5,141 bases of DNA from contig JAITJB010000213.1 in assembly GCA_031279155.1 (NCBI GenBank), positions 1 to 5,141 of the forward strand, given 5' to 3'. Positions 1-5,141 of the stretch are shown here, piece by piece. Below the pieces are notes generated by a model. The model saw only the letters and a list, made by a program, of their open reading frames with translations. It was not told the DNA's origin and did no database searches. A program made the position numbers and the translations under genes. Numbering within the stretch: the stretch's first letter is position 1; every line of letters begins with the position of its first letter. This stretch comes from Deltaproteobacteria bacterium. GTDB taxonomy: Bacteria; Desulfobacterota; Desulfarculia; Adiutricales; Adiutricaceae.

Positions 1-51
1 CAGGTCAGGGTCGCCAGGACCTGCGCCCACAAGATAGACTTTGCCCGTCAT
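1..51 (-). CDS. cobA: Uroporphyrinogen-III C-methyltransferase, N-terminal 17 codons only (runs off left edge)
   Basis: Only the first 17 residues are inside the window; they read MTGKVYLVGAGPGDPDL. This is the hallmark N-terminus of the SUMT family, whose glycine-rich VGAGPGDP loop helps bind S-adenosylmethionine. The family methylates uroporphyrinogen III twice to give precorrin-2, the branch point to siroheme and cobalamin. The ATG (51-49) overlaps the hemC stop codon in an ATGA arrangement. A good ribosome site, AAGGA at 62-58, lies six bases before it inside the hemC 3' end, so translational coupling is likely. In many anaerobes this enzyme is fused to uroporphyrinogen-III synthase (HemD). 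Whether that holds here cannot be seen, because the rest of the gene is outside. The family call is firm despite the short length; the exact symbol (cobA, or a cobA-hemD fusion) is less so. Confidence 0.88.
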   Translation of the reverse strand, partial: MTGKVYLVGAGPGDPDL

Positions 52-1028
52 TGAGCGTCCTTATGGGCTTTTGGCGGAGGATTCTGACCCTGACAGAGGA
101 CCGATGCCCCACAATCCAAGAGATAATCAGCCGCCATATTGCCTAGATCGCCCGCGCCCGTAAGACCCGAACTTAGGGGGCAGGCTTTTTGACAACGTAG
201 AACCTGAACGCCTTGGGGATCGGAGGCTATAGCGTCGATTATGAGCTCATGTCCCTCATCGCGCGCCCAGGCCGCCGCCGGGGCGTGGCAGCCGGCCCCT
301 AACCGGCCCATAAAAGCCCTTTCAGCCGTCATGGCCAGACTACTTAGGTGATGGTTAAGAGGCGCAAGATAAGAGAGTAATTGTTGGTCATCTGCGCGGA
401 TTTCCAGGGCCAACTGGCCCTGGCCCGGGGCTGGCAGCATAATCTCCGGTGGGATCTGGTAGCTCTGAGCGCAGTTGAGACCCTCTAGCCGGCTTACGGC
501 AGCCGCAGCTAAGATAATGGCGTCGGCGATTTGACCGATTTTATCAAGCCTTGTGGCCACATTTCCTCTTATGGGGACGATTGTTAAATCTCGCCGAAAG
601 TTTAGTAAAAGAGCTTGGCGTCTAGGGCTTGATGTGCCCACTTTAGATCCCTTGGGTAGGGTTTTAAGAGTGTGATTATCGCGAGAAACCAAAAGGTCAA
701 AGGCGTTGCCCCGTTCGGGCGCCGGGCCTAAAGTCAGCCCCTGGGGCAATTGAAAAGGCAGATCTTTGGCGCTGTGGACAGCCAGATCGATTTGACTATT
801 TAAAAGGGCTTCTTCAATCTCTCTGACGAATAAGCCCTTATCGCCTTGGCCGGGCCCCAAGATGGAGGCCGGGGAATCGCCAGAGGTCTTGATGGTCTTT
901 AGAATTATATTAAGATCCGGCCGCAGACGCTTAAGGGATGCTATGACTAATTTAGTCTGGGCTACGGAAAGCGGGCTGCCCCTGGCCCCCACTACGAGGG
1001 TCTTAGATTTATTAGTGGGACGAGCCAC
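48..1028 (-). CDS. hemC: Hydroxymethylbilane synthase (porphobilinogen deaminase)
   Basis: HemC is the cytosolic enzyme that joins four porphobilinogen molecules into hydroxymethylbilane on a dipyrromethane cofactor. Numbered from the GTG at 1028, the 326-residue protein has every family landmark. These are RGSPLSVAQ near the N-terminus, the catalytic aspartate in HSAKDLP (about D89), GTSSPRR (133-137) and IRGNVATR (about 153-160) with substrate-binding arginines, LPAPGQGQLALE, and the cofactor-attaching cysteine in LGAGCHAP (about C247). The length is slightly above the usual ~310. The frame stays open to an ATG at 1190, but that would add 54 residues unlike HemC and lie almost wholly inside the zinc-ribbon gene. 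GTG at 1028 puts ten residues before the conserved LVVGARGS strand, as expected. That start overlaps the upstream gene by 17 bases and has no clear Shine-Dalgarno sequence, which suggests coupling. The stop overlaps the cobA start. Confidence 0.96.
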   Translation of the reverse strand: MARPTNKSKTLVVGARGSPLSVAQTKLVIASLKRLRPDLNIILKTIKTSGDSPASILGPGQGDKGLFVREIEEALLNSQIDLAVHSAKDLPFQLPQGLTLGPAPERGNAFDLLVSRDNHTLKTLPKGSKVGTSSPRRQALLLNFRRDLTIVPIRGNVATRLDKIGQIADAIILAAAAVSRLEGLNCAQSYQIPPEIMLPAPGQGQLALEIRADDQQLLSYLAPLNHHLSSLAMTAERAFMGRLGAGCHAPAAAWARDEGHELIIDAIASDPQGVQVLRCQKACPLSSGLTGAGDLGNMAADYLLDCGASVLCQGQNPPPKAHKDAQ

Positions 1029-1257
1029 AACCAGCGCAAGAAGTGGCGGCGCAAGAGCCGCAGGAAGAAGAAGTTGATGTTTGCGAGGTAAAAGATGAGT
1101 CTCCGCGCCCCGACTTAGAACCAAACCTGAAGCTGGAAAGGAATTTTTCGCATTTATGATCGCCGCAATCCGGGCAGGCGATTTGTTCACGGGAGTTTAG
1201 GACGAGCTCCTCAAATTCGCGACCGCATTTTTGGCATTTAAATTCATAGATAGGCAT
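1012..1257 (-). CDS. FmdB-family zinc-ribbon protein with Cys/Ser-rich tail
   Basis: This 81-residue protein begins MPIYEFKCQKCGREFE, the signature of the FmdB regulatory-protein/zinc-ribbon family. Two CxxC pairs (C8/C11 and C28/C31) form the predicted zinc site, with C36 nearby. After a short link, the tail (about 46-81) is rich in Ser, Gly and Thr. It carries a second set of cysteines, C66, C69, C74 and C77, and ends in His. The founding FmdB was described as a putative regulator of formamidase/amidase genes, but most members have no established function. The start is well supported: AAGAGG (1270-1265) lies seven bases before the ATG. It is the first gene of an apparent operon with hemC and cobA and overlaps hemC by 17 bases. 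A link to tetrapyrrole or metal handling is suggested only by position. Confidence 0.88.
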   Translation of the reverse strand: MPIYEFKCQKCGREFEELVLNSREQIACPDCGDHKCEKFLSSFRFGSKSGRGDSSFTSQTSTSSSCGSCAATSCAGCGSSH

Positions 1258-1349
1258 AAGTAAACCTCTTAAAGAAAGGCTAATGAGCTTAGCGATATAA
1301 GGCCGCCAAAATTATCAGGGAGTCAAGCCCGACAATATGGCCATTTTAT

Positions 1350-1378
1350 AATATAATCACTTTTATGGCAATATGCAA
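1350..1378 (-). promoter_or_regulatory. Candidate leftward promoter for the zinc-ribbon/hemC/cobA operon
   Basis: On the minus strand, TTGCAT (1378-1373) is followed after 17 bases by TATATT (1355-1350), a fair sigma-70-type pair with consensus spacing. Transcription would start near 1343 and give a leader of about 85 bases before the zinc-ribbon ATG. The surrounding stretch is very AT-rich, so chance matches are easy, and several overlapping -10-like hexamers (TATTAT, TATAAA) exist. This is the best candidate seen, not a proven site. Confidence 0.35.
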
Positions 1379-1411
1379 TGATGGTCCGAAAATAAAACCC
1401 TAGGCAGGAGG

Positions 1412-1442
1412 AAAAAAAAGCCCCAAAAAAAAGCCAAAAAAA
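1412..1442. repeat. Three closely spaced A-tracts (possible bent DNA)
   Basis: Runs of 8, 8 and 7 adenines lie at 1412-1419, 1425-1432 and 1436-1442, with centres about 13 and 10.5 bases apart. That is near one helical turn, an arrangement known to bend DNA. They lie about 115-145 bases upstream of the -35 box of the kinase promoter and close to the leftward promoter candidate. They could therefore bind nucleoid proteins or modulate either promoter. The tracts are seen directly; curvature and function are inferred. Confidence 0.5.
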
Positions 1443-1558
1443 GTTAAAGGCCAAAATAAGCCGCCCCGGTAGGTCCGCAATTTTGTTCGGTATATTGGTT
1501 TTAGCTTTTAGCGGTGAGCCCATATTAGGCCTTGTGTCTAGCTTAGAAACATCGCCGG

Positions 1559-1587
1559 TTGACCTTTATTACCGCTTGAAATATAAT
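1559..1587 (+). promoter_or_regulatory. Sigma-70-type promoter of the kinase gene
   Basis: TTGACC (1559-1564) and a perfect TATAAT (1582-1587) are separated by exactly 17 bases, matching the consensus at eleven of twelve positions. Transcription would begin around 1593-1596 and produce a leader of about 135 bases before the kinase ATG. It is the strongest promoter-like match I found in the window and points to housekeeping-sigma transcription. Confidence 0.75.
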
Positions 1588-1678
1588 GAATAACGTTTTG
1601 GCCAGAAGGAAACGACTTTTTTCGCCAATTCAGAAATTTATTGTTCTATATTGGCAAGACTAGAAACTCATCTGATAG

Positions 1679-1696
1679 CCCCCATTATTGAGGGGG
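1679..1696 (+). promoter_or_regulatory. GC-rich hairpin in the kinase leader
   Basis: Five cytosines (1679-1683) can pair with five guanines (1692-1696) across an eight-base loop. A weaker GCGA/TCGC stem (1699-1702 with 1708-1711) follows. Both lie in the predicted leader, just before the ribosome site GGAAGG at 1721-1726. There is no T-run after them, so they do not look like a terminator. They might affect mRNA stability or ribosome access, but nothing ties them to a known regulatory RNA. Confidence 0.25.
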
Positions 1697-1730
1697 ACGC
1701 GAGTTTGTCGCCTCATTAAAGGAAGGCACG

Positions 1731-4004
1731 ATGGCCCGGGATAATAACCCCGATAATCCCGATAAAAACCAAAGCCCGGTTACGGTATTGGAGCTAGACT
1801 CCTCTGACGTAGTGGCTTTGACTCAGCATCAAGAAATGCCAGCGCCCTACCAGCAGCCGGAGGAGAGGGTTATAACCTCGTTTCGGGGTAATCCGGTGGA
1901 GCGCTTTCCCTCGTCAGGCGCCGAAGCCGATATCTACATAGTTAAAACGCCCCAAGAACGCCAAATTTTAAAACTCTACCGGCAAGGACTTAACCCCAAA
2001 GAGGATGTCCTAAAGAAAATCTCCGAAGTTTCCCGCCGCCTGCCCAAACACGTAGTCCGGCTCTTTGACAGCGGATTTGACCAAGAAACCAATAGCTGGT
2101 TTGAGTTGATGGAGTTCGTTGAAAACGGGTCCTTAGCCACCTGGATAGGTCGCGGTCAGGCCAGAGATTTTGATTTTAAAACCCTGGTCAGCCAGCTGAC
2201 CGAGGCCGTAGACGCCCTCCAGGTCGCTGACATGGTCCACCGCGATCTTAAGCCCTCTAACGTTTTAGTGCGCTCGGTTAAGCCGCTAGAACTGATCTTA
2301 GCTGATTTTGGCATCACCAATGTCATGCATAACGTATCATTGAGGGCCACGGAACGCAATTTTACTCCCGAATACGCTCCCCCGGAAATGGATCTGGCCT
2401 CCAAGGCCGGCGATTGGTGGTCCCTAGGCATTATCTTCTACGAGGTACTGACCGGGACCATTCCCTTTTTAAACATGAGCTTTGAGGAAATCTTAGATGC
2501 CCTGACCAGACCGGTTGAGATTCCCACTGAGCTCGATGAGCGAAGCCAACAGCTGCTCAAGGGCCTTTTGACCAGAGATATTGAGCATAGGTGGCGAGCC
2601 TCCCAAATCCGTCAGTGGCTTTTAGGCCATGATCCCATGGTCTTCTACGACGTTGAAGTGGCCTCCTTTAAAAAGGGCGACGGCAGGCAGCCCTTTGAGT
2701 TTTTAGGTCGGGAATTTCACGAGTTAGGCGATCTGGCCCTGGCTATAACTATGAGCGACGCCAATTGGCAGGCCGGCGCCAAATTATTGGCCAGGGGCAC
2801 TCTTTCAGAAATGCTGCGTAAACGCGGCGATACCCTCGATGAAACTAGAATAGAAGCTCTGGCCTGCGGCGATTCCAATGAGTACGTCTTTCGCTTTGTC
2901 CATACTTATTTAAGCGACCGCGAACCCATGTACCGTGGTCGGCCTTTGACCGGGGAGAGCCTCTACATCGCCTCCCAGATACCCTCAGCCAATCCTAGGT
3001 CAGCCGAAGGGGATTTCGTCCAAAGGACGCTCAATCGGGGTTGGGACTCTCTAGTGACCTTTTTATTTGAGGTTAGCCACCCTAAGCTTCAGCCATTATT
3101 CCTAAGCATTATATTTTATATTCAAAAATACAAAATAGAAAAGAAAGAAATAGATGCTAATACACTAAAAGATATTTTATACGCAGCATTTAATAGAAAG
3201 TTATTTTATTGGGGGAATTTGCCACGACAAGACAGTAAACTTGTCTATCAAATAAAAAAATCAAATCTAAACTACCATGTTTTTTGGCCTATAAAATATG
3301 CTATCGATGTTAAAGGCAGGCTTTTATCGACAAGAGACTATAACGCGTTGGGTGGAGAAAAAATAGTCCTCACCCAAACTATAGCCAAGCAGTTATCGCA
3401 TATTGAAACATATTCAAGTGGAATTAAACAATTAAGAGATCGTAAAACTGCGGGTATGCTTCTATTAGCAGAGGACATACCAGGTACAAGCTTTGCTGTC
3501 AGTAATGGTAATAAGGTATATTCTCGCTCAGATCGAGATTATGATGAAATTATTAGAGTTAACTTCTGGAAATTTACTAAAGAAAACCTTGAAGTATTAA
3601 ATAGTACTAAAGATAATCTTGAATTATTTATTATCAGCGGTAAATTAGTTAATGAATCTAAGATACTGCTTTATTATGTCGATAAATTGTTAAATGGCAC
3701 GATAAGAATTCAGGATCCCGATATTGAACAATTTAGCTCTGTCAAAGATTATATGAATGGTCTAACCTTATTTATGCATAAGTTAAAAGATATTATTATA
3801 ATCCCTGCGTTTTTACTTGTTATTATCGCGGCTGTCTCATTTTATTTCTCACCAAGATATTCATTTAAATTATCAGGAGTAGGTTTTATCTTTTCAGTTT
3901 TATCTGCCGCCAAAATTGGTGCGATGTTTTATCTAATGAAAATAAAAAATAAACTTGCAGATAGCGTTAGATACGTGGAGCTAAGAGTTAAAGTTCCAAA
4001 ATGA
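1731..4004 (+). CDS. Hanks-type Ser/Thr protein kinase with C-terminal membrane anchor; chimeric 3' part
   Basis: This 757-residue protein starts at an ATG preceded by AAAGGAAGG (1718-1726). Residues 1-50 look disordered. The kinase domain spans about 55-300: a degenerate nucleotide loop (SGAEADIYIV, 62-71), β3 lysine K81, possible αC glutamate E99, catalytic HRDLKPSN (170-177, base D172), DFG (192-194), APPE (216-219), DWWSLG (228-233) and a subdomain XI arginine near 287-289. All core catalytic residues are present, so it is probably active. The activation segment offers S203, T207 and T212 as phosphosites. Residues about 310-455 form a soluble, probably helical linker. Residues about 457-685 are unrecognised and encoded by sharply AT-rich DNA. 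Two membrane helices follow (about 687-706 and 714-736, with K728 inside the second), then a short charged tail. Kinase first and membrane last differs from PASTA kinases. Substrate and signal are unknown. The gene has its own promoter and is divergent from the hemC operon. Confidence 0.93.
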   Translation: MARDNNPDNPDKNQSPVTVLELDSSDVVALTQHQEMPAPYQQPEERVITSFRGNPVERFPSSGAEADIYIVKTPQERQILKLYRQGLNPKEDVLKKISEVSRRLPKHVVRLFDSGFDQETNSWFELMEFVENGSLATWIGRGQARDFDFKTLVSQLTEAVDALQVADMVHRDLKPSNVLVRSVKPLELILADFGITNVMHNVSLRATERNFTPEYAPPEMDLASKAGDWWSLGIIFYEVLTGTIPFLNMSFEEILDALTRPVEIPTELDERSQQLLKGLLTRDIEHRWRASQIRQWLLGHDPMVFYDVEVASFKKGDGRQPFEFLGREFHELGDLALAITMSDANWQAGAKLLARGTLSEMLRKRGDTLDETRIEALACGDSNEYVFRFVHTYLSDREPMYRGRPLTGESLYIASQIPSANPRSAEGDFVQRTLNRGWDSLVTFLFEVSHPKLQPLFLSIIFYIQKYKIEKKEIDANTLKDILYAAFNRKLFYWGNLPRQDSKLVYQIKKSNLNYHVFWPIKYAIDVKGRLLSTRDYNALGGEKIVLTQTIAKQLSHIETYSSGIKQLRDRKTAGMLLLAEDIPGTSFAVSNGNKVYSRSDRDYDEIIRVNFWKFTKENLEVLNSTKDNLELFIISGKLVNESKILLYYVDKLLNGTIRIQDPDIEQFSSVKDYMNGLTLFMHKLKDIIIIPAFLLVIIAAVSFYFSPRYSFKLSGVGFIFSVLSAAKIGAMFYLMKIKNKLADSVRYVELRVKVPK
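3100..4004 (+). other. AT-rich island forming the 3' 40% of the kinase gene
   Basis: Hand counts of 60-base blocks give 50% G+C at 2041-2100, 58% at 2401-2460 and 53% at 2641-2700. They then fall to 33% at 3061-3120, 18% at 3121-3180, 23% at 3541-3600 and 20% at 3601-3660. The value recovers to 45% at 4021-4080, just past the stop codon. The reading frame is unbroken across the change, which falls near codon 456. Codon choice shifts with it toward AAA, ATT, TTA and AAT. The segment encodes the unrecognised domain and both membrane helices. I saw no repeats or insertion-sequence ends at the edges. Foreign origin by in-frame recombination is inferred from composition. Confidence 0.75.
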
Positions 4005-4139
4005 TGAATACGACTCATCGGTAACTTTTTTGGCTAAGCTAGATTTTTCGCCACCAGACTTTTCGGCGTCAGCCATTTCGCCATTGACAGACTCTTGCTC
4101 TTCTTCCTCGCTCTCCTTCCTCGGGCCTTGTAAATTCCC
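3981..4139 (-). pseudogene. Possible remnant of an acidic coding sequence
   Basis: Between minus-strand stops at 4142-4140 and 3983-3981 lies an open frame that reads like a real acidic protein tail, with a run RKESEEEEQESVNGEMADAE followed by a Lys/Ser-rich stretch. The only ATG (4076-4074) has no ribosome site and would give 31 residues. The acidic style resembles the low-complexity N-terminal part of the gene at 4190-5141. The last 24 bases of the frame overlap the kinase 3' end on the other strand. It may be debris of a gene truncated when the AT-rich segment arrived, or simply a chance frame in biased sequence. Confidence 0.22.
4003..4031 (+). terminator. Weak candidate terminator after the kinase gene
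   Basis: GATGA (4003-4007) can pair with TCATC (4015-4019) across seven bases, followed six bases later by a run of six T (4026-4031). The stem is short, AT-rich and separated from the T-run, so it would be a poor intrinsic terminator. It starts within the stop codon. It is listed because nothing better is visible between the two convergent genes. Confidence 0.2.
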
Positions 4140-4189
4140 CTATTTAGCCCTCGATTAAAACTTCCCCCATCCTCCAACTCGTACGGTTT

Positions 4190-5141
4190 TTAAGGCGACT
4201 TTGTCTGGTCTATAGGAGCGTCGTCGGGCGCTAGGGTATAGATCAAGACCATCGTCTCTTGGCGGCACAAAGCCTCCATAGAGGCGCTCTTTGGGGCTTT
4301 TGCATCCAAAAAGATAACTGATAGATCTAAGCTATTGTCGCTGAGGCTTACCCGTACCATCTCCACCGGCCCATTAAATCCCCGGACAAAATCTACCAAG
4401 GTCTTAAAATGACCTTCAAAGGTTGAGATAAAGACGGCTGGCTTGGCTTCATGGTCGTATCTTGAGGTCAGGCTACCAAATTGACCGCCTTTAACCTCCA
4501 AAAAGATCAGAAAACGGTTGGGAGCCTCAAAGGCTGTTCTGATTTGACTTATGGTGCCATGGCCCTGGCCGGTTAAGGGGCAGGGTGCGTATTGAGATAG
4601 TGGGTTTAAGATATCAAGGGAATTTTCGCTACCGGGCTTTGGTTCTACGGGGTTTTCGGCAGCTTCGGTTGTCTGGTCGCTTTGGGAAATTTCGTTACCG
4701 GCCTTTGGTTCTACGGGGATTTCAGCGGCGTGGGTCGCCTGGTCGGTTGAAGAAATAGGCTCGTTTGCCATCTCTTGGGTGGTATCGGAAGTATTTTCGG
4801 TTTCTAGCGGAGTATTACTTTCTAAATTGCTAGATGCGCCCTCGTCTCTGAGATCTTCGCCTCGGGCGGCGGAATTGGCGGGTAAGTCTGGCGCTTGAGC
4901 TTCTGGCGTATTTTGGCTAGATGAAGGCTGAGACCAAATATAGCCAGGATTACCAACAGTAAGGGTGGGTTGGCTCAGGATTGGGTTTGACGGGGCCGCT
5001 CTTGAGACAGTAACGGTTGTGGCCTGCCTTTTGGCCTCCGAAGTGGGGTCCAGCTTTTTGGTCGTATCGCCCGTAAAATCAGTTTCTTCAGTTTTTTCTG
5101 TTTCTTCTTTTACTTCAGTTACTTCTGTTTCTTCTTTTTCT
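4190..5141 (-). CDS. Acidic repeat-containing protein, unknown function (3' part; runs off right edge)
   Basis: The frame ends at TAA (4192-4190) and has no stop before the right edge, giving about 316 visible residues with the start outside. An ATG at 4771 is internal: no ribosome site precedes it, and the same frame continues upstream with similar composition. The visible part begins with a Glu/Thr/Lys low-complexity stretch made of nine-residue repeats. Next is a Pro/Ser/Thr/Gln-rich, apparently disordered section, then two 22-residue tandem repeats with the core NPVEPK or IPVEPK. Last is a globular-looking C-terminal domain of about 130-140 residues, containing QIRTAFEAPNRFLIFLEVKGG and TFEGHFKTLVDFVRGFNGPV. 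No membrane helix or known catalytic motif is visible. I do not recognise the family. It is convergent with the kinase gene, so co-regulation is not implied, though it could be a phosphorylation target. Confidence 0.8.
   Translation of the reverse strand, partial: EKEETEVTEVKEETEKTEETDFTGDTTKKLDPTSEAKRQATTVTVSRAAPSNPILSQPTLTVGNPGYIWSQPSSSQNTPEAQAPDLPANSAARGEDLRDEGASSNLESNTPLETENTSDTTQEMANEPISSTDQATHAAEIPVEPKAGNEISQSDQTTEAAENPVEPKPGSENSLDILNPLSQYAPCPLTGQGHGTISQIRTAFEAPNRFLIFLEVKGGQFGSLTSRYDHEAKPAVFISTFEGHFKTLVDFVRGFNGPVEMVRVSLSDNSLDLSVIFLDAKAPKSASMEALCRQETMVLIYTLAPDDAPIDQTKSP
4620..4751 (-). repeat. Two tandem 66-base repeats inside the acidic-protein gene
   Basis: Copies at 4620-4685 and 4686-4751 are aligned in frame, each encoding 22 residues of the pattern [SQ]-[TS]-DQ-x-T-x-AAE-x-PVEPK-x-G-x-E-x-S. 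The longest shared block is about 15 bases around the VEPK codons. The sequence just beyond 4751 (protein ANEPIS) looks like a fragment of a third copy. Differences between copies are spread out, so the duplication is not recent. The unit probably forms a disordered acidic spacer. Confidence 0.8.
5081..5134 (-). repeat. Two 27-base Glu/Thr-rich tandem repeats at the right edge
   Basis: In the same frame, 5134-5108 encodes EETEVTEVK and 5107-5081 encodes EETEKTEET. These are nine-residue units sharing their first twelve bases exactly and most of the rest. The remaining edge bases (EK) look like the end of another unit, so the array probably continues beyond the window. Such repeats commonly vary in copy number by slippage. 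Confidence 0.6.

Larger units (their letters stand above)
1258..1730. other. Divergent intergenic region, 473 bases
   Basis: This region separates the leftward zinc-ribbon/hemC operon from the rightward kinase gene and should hold both promoters. It contains a modest leftward promoter candidate around 1350-1378, three A-tracts at 1412-1442, a strong rightward promoter at 1559-1587 and a kinase leader of about 135 bases. I see no convincing gene here. A 66-codon minus-strand frame (1323-1523) owes its phenylalanine-rich look to the A-tracts and resembles no family I know. No tRNA-like or riboswitch structure was recognised by eye. Confidence 0.6.

Noticed and set aside
862..1077. 71-codon plus-strand frame
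   Set aside because: It lies antisense to the strongly supported hemC and the end of the zinc-ribbon gene, with an Arg-rich shadow-like composition and no ribosome site of note.
1379..1480. Intrinsic terminator on the minus strand using the T-runs opposite the A-tracts
   Set aside because: No GC-rich stem of useful length immediately precedes the T-runs on that strand, and no gene ends just upstream of it.
1323..1523. 66-codon minus-strand frame with a hydrophobic, Phe-rich centre, preceded by an AAGG
   Set aside because: The hydrophobic run is produced by the A-tracts on the other strand. The protein resembles no known family, and the frame lies in the intergenic region between divergent genes where promoters are expected.
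1586..1660. 24-codon plus-strand leader frame starting with ATG at 1586
   Set aside because: Its ATG overlaps the TATAAT -10 box, so it would lie upstream of the predicted transcript start and not be translated. There is no ribosome site.
2156..2431. 91-codon minus-strand frame
   Set aside because: It is antisense to the kinase catalytic core (HRDLKPSN to DWWSLG) and is explained as a shadow of that conserved coding region.
3090..4010. Insertion sequence or prophage fragment as source of the AT-rich segment
   Set aside because: No transposase, terminal inverted repeats, target duplication or phage motif is visible at either edge, and the segment stays in the kinase reading frame.
4190..4771. 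Complete gene starting at the ATG at 4771
   Set aside because: The frame is open and coding-like all the way to 5141, and no ribosome site precedes 4771. The real start is outside the window.
4620..5134. CRISPR-like repeat array
   Set aside because: The repeats are in-frame coding repeats of 66 and 27 bases without spacers, which are better explained as protein repeats.

Overview
The window (roughly half G+C outside one island) looks like a bacterial chromosome segment. The left end carries a compact tetrapyrrole operon on the minus strand: an FmdB-type zinc-ribbon protein, then hemC, then the first 17 codons of uroporphyrinogen-III C-methyltransferase (cobA). The genes overlap and are probably translationally coupled. 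This layout, beside a large Hanks-type kinase gene, would fit a deltaproteobacterium (Desulfobacterota) or a relative. That assignment is inference from gene order and protein style only; no rRNA or other clear taxonomic marker is present.

Layout: 1-1257 (minus) is the zinc-ribbon/hemC/cobA operon. 1258-1730 is a divergent intergenic region with a candidate leftward promoter, three closely spaced A-tracts and a very good sigma-70-type rightward promoter (TTGACC, 17 bases, TATAAT). 1731-4004 (plus) is a 757-residue membrane-anchored Ser/Thr protein kinase. 4005-4189 is a short convergent gap that reads like decayed acidic coding sequence on the minus strand. 4190-5141 (minus) is the 3' part of a gene for an acidic, repeat-containing protein. 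It stays open to the right edge, so its start lies outside the window.

HemC makes hydroxymethylbilane. A uroporphyrinogen-III synthase not seen here would cyclise it, and CobA methylates the product toward precorrin-2, for siroheme, cobalamin or related tetrapyrroles. The FmdB-like protein is co-transcribed, but its role is unknown.

The most interesting object is the kinase gene. Its first 1.37 kb (kinase domain plus a helical linker) has the same composition as the surroundings, about 50-58% G+C in sampled blocks. From about base 3100 to the stop codon it drops to about 18-23% in sampled blocks with no break in the reading frame. That AT-rich part encodes a domain I do not recognise and two C-terminal membrane helices. 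The gene therefore looks like a chimera: a resident kinase joined to a C-terminal module of foreign origin. The acidic, repeat-bearing convergent gene next to it is also unrecognised and may or may not be functionally linked.
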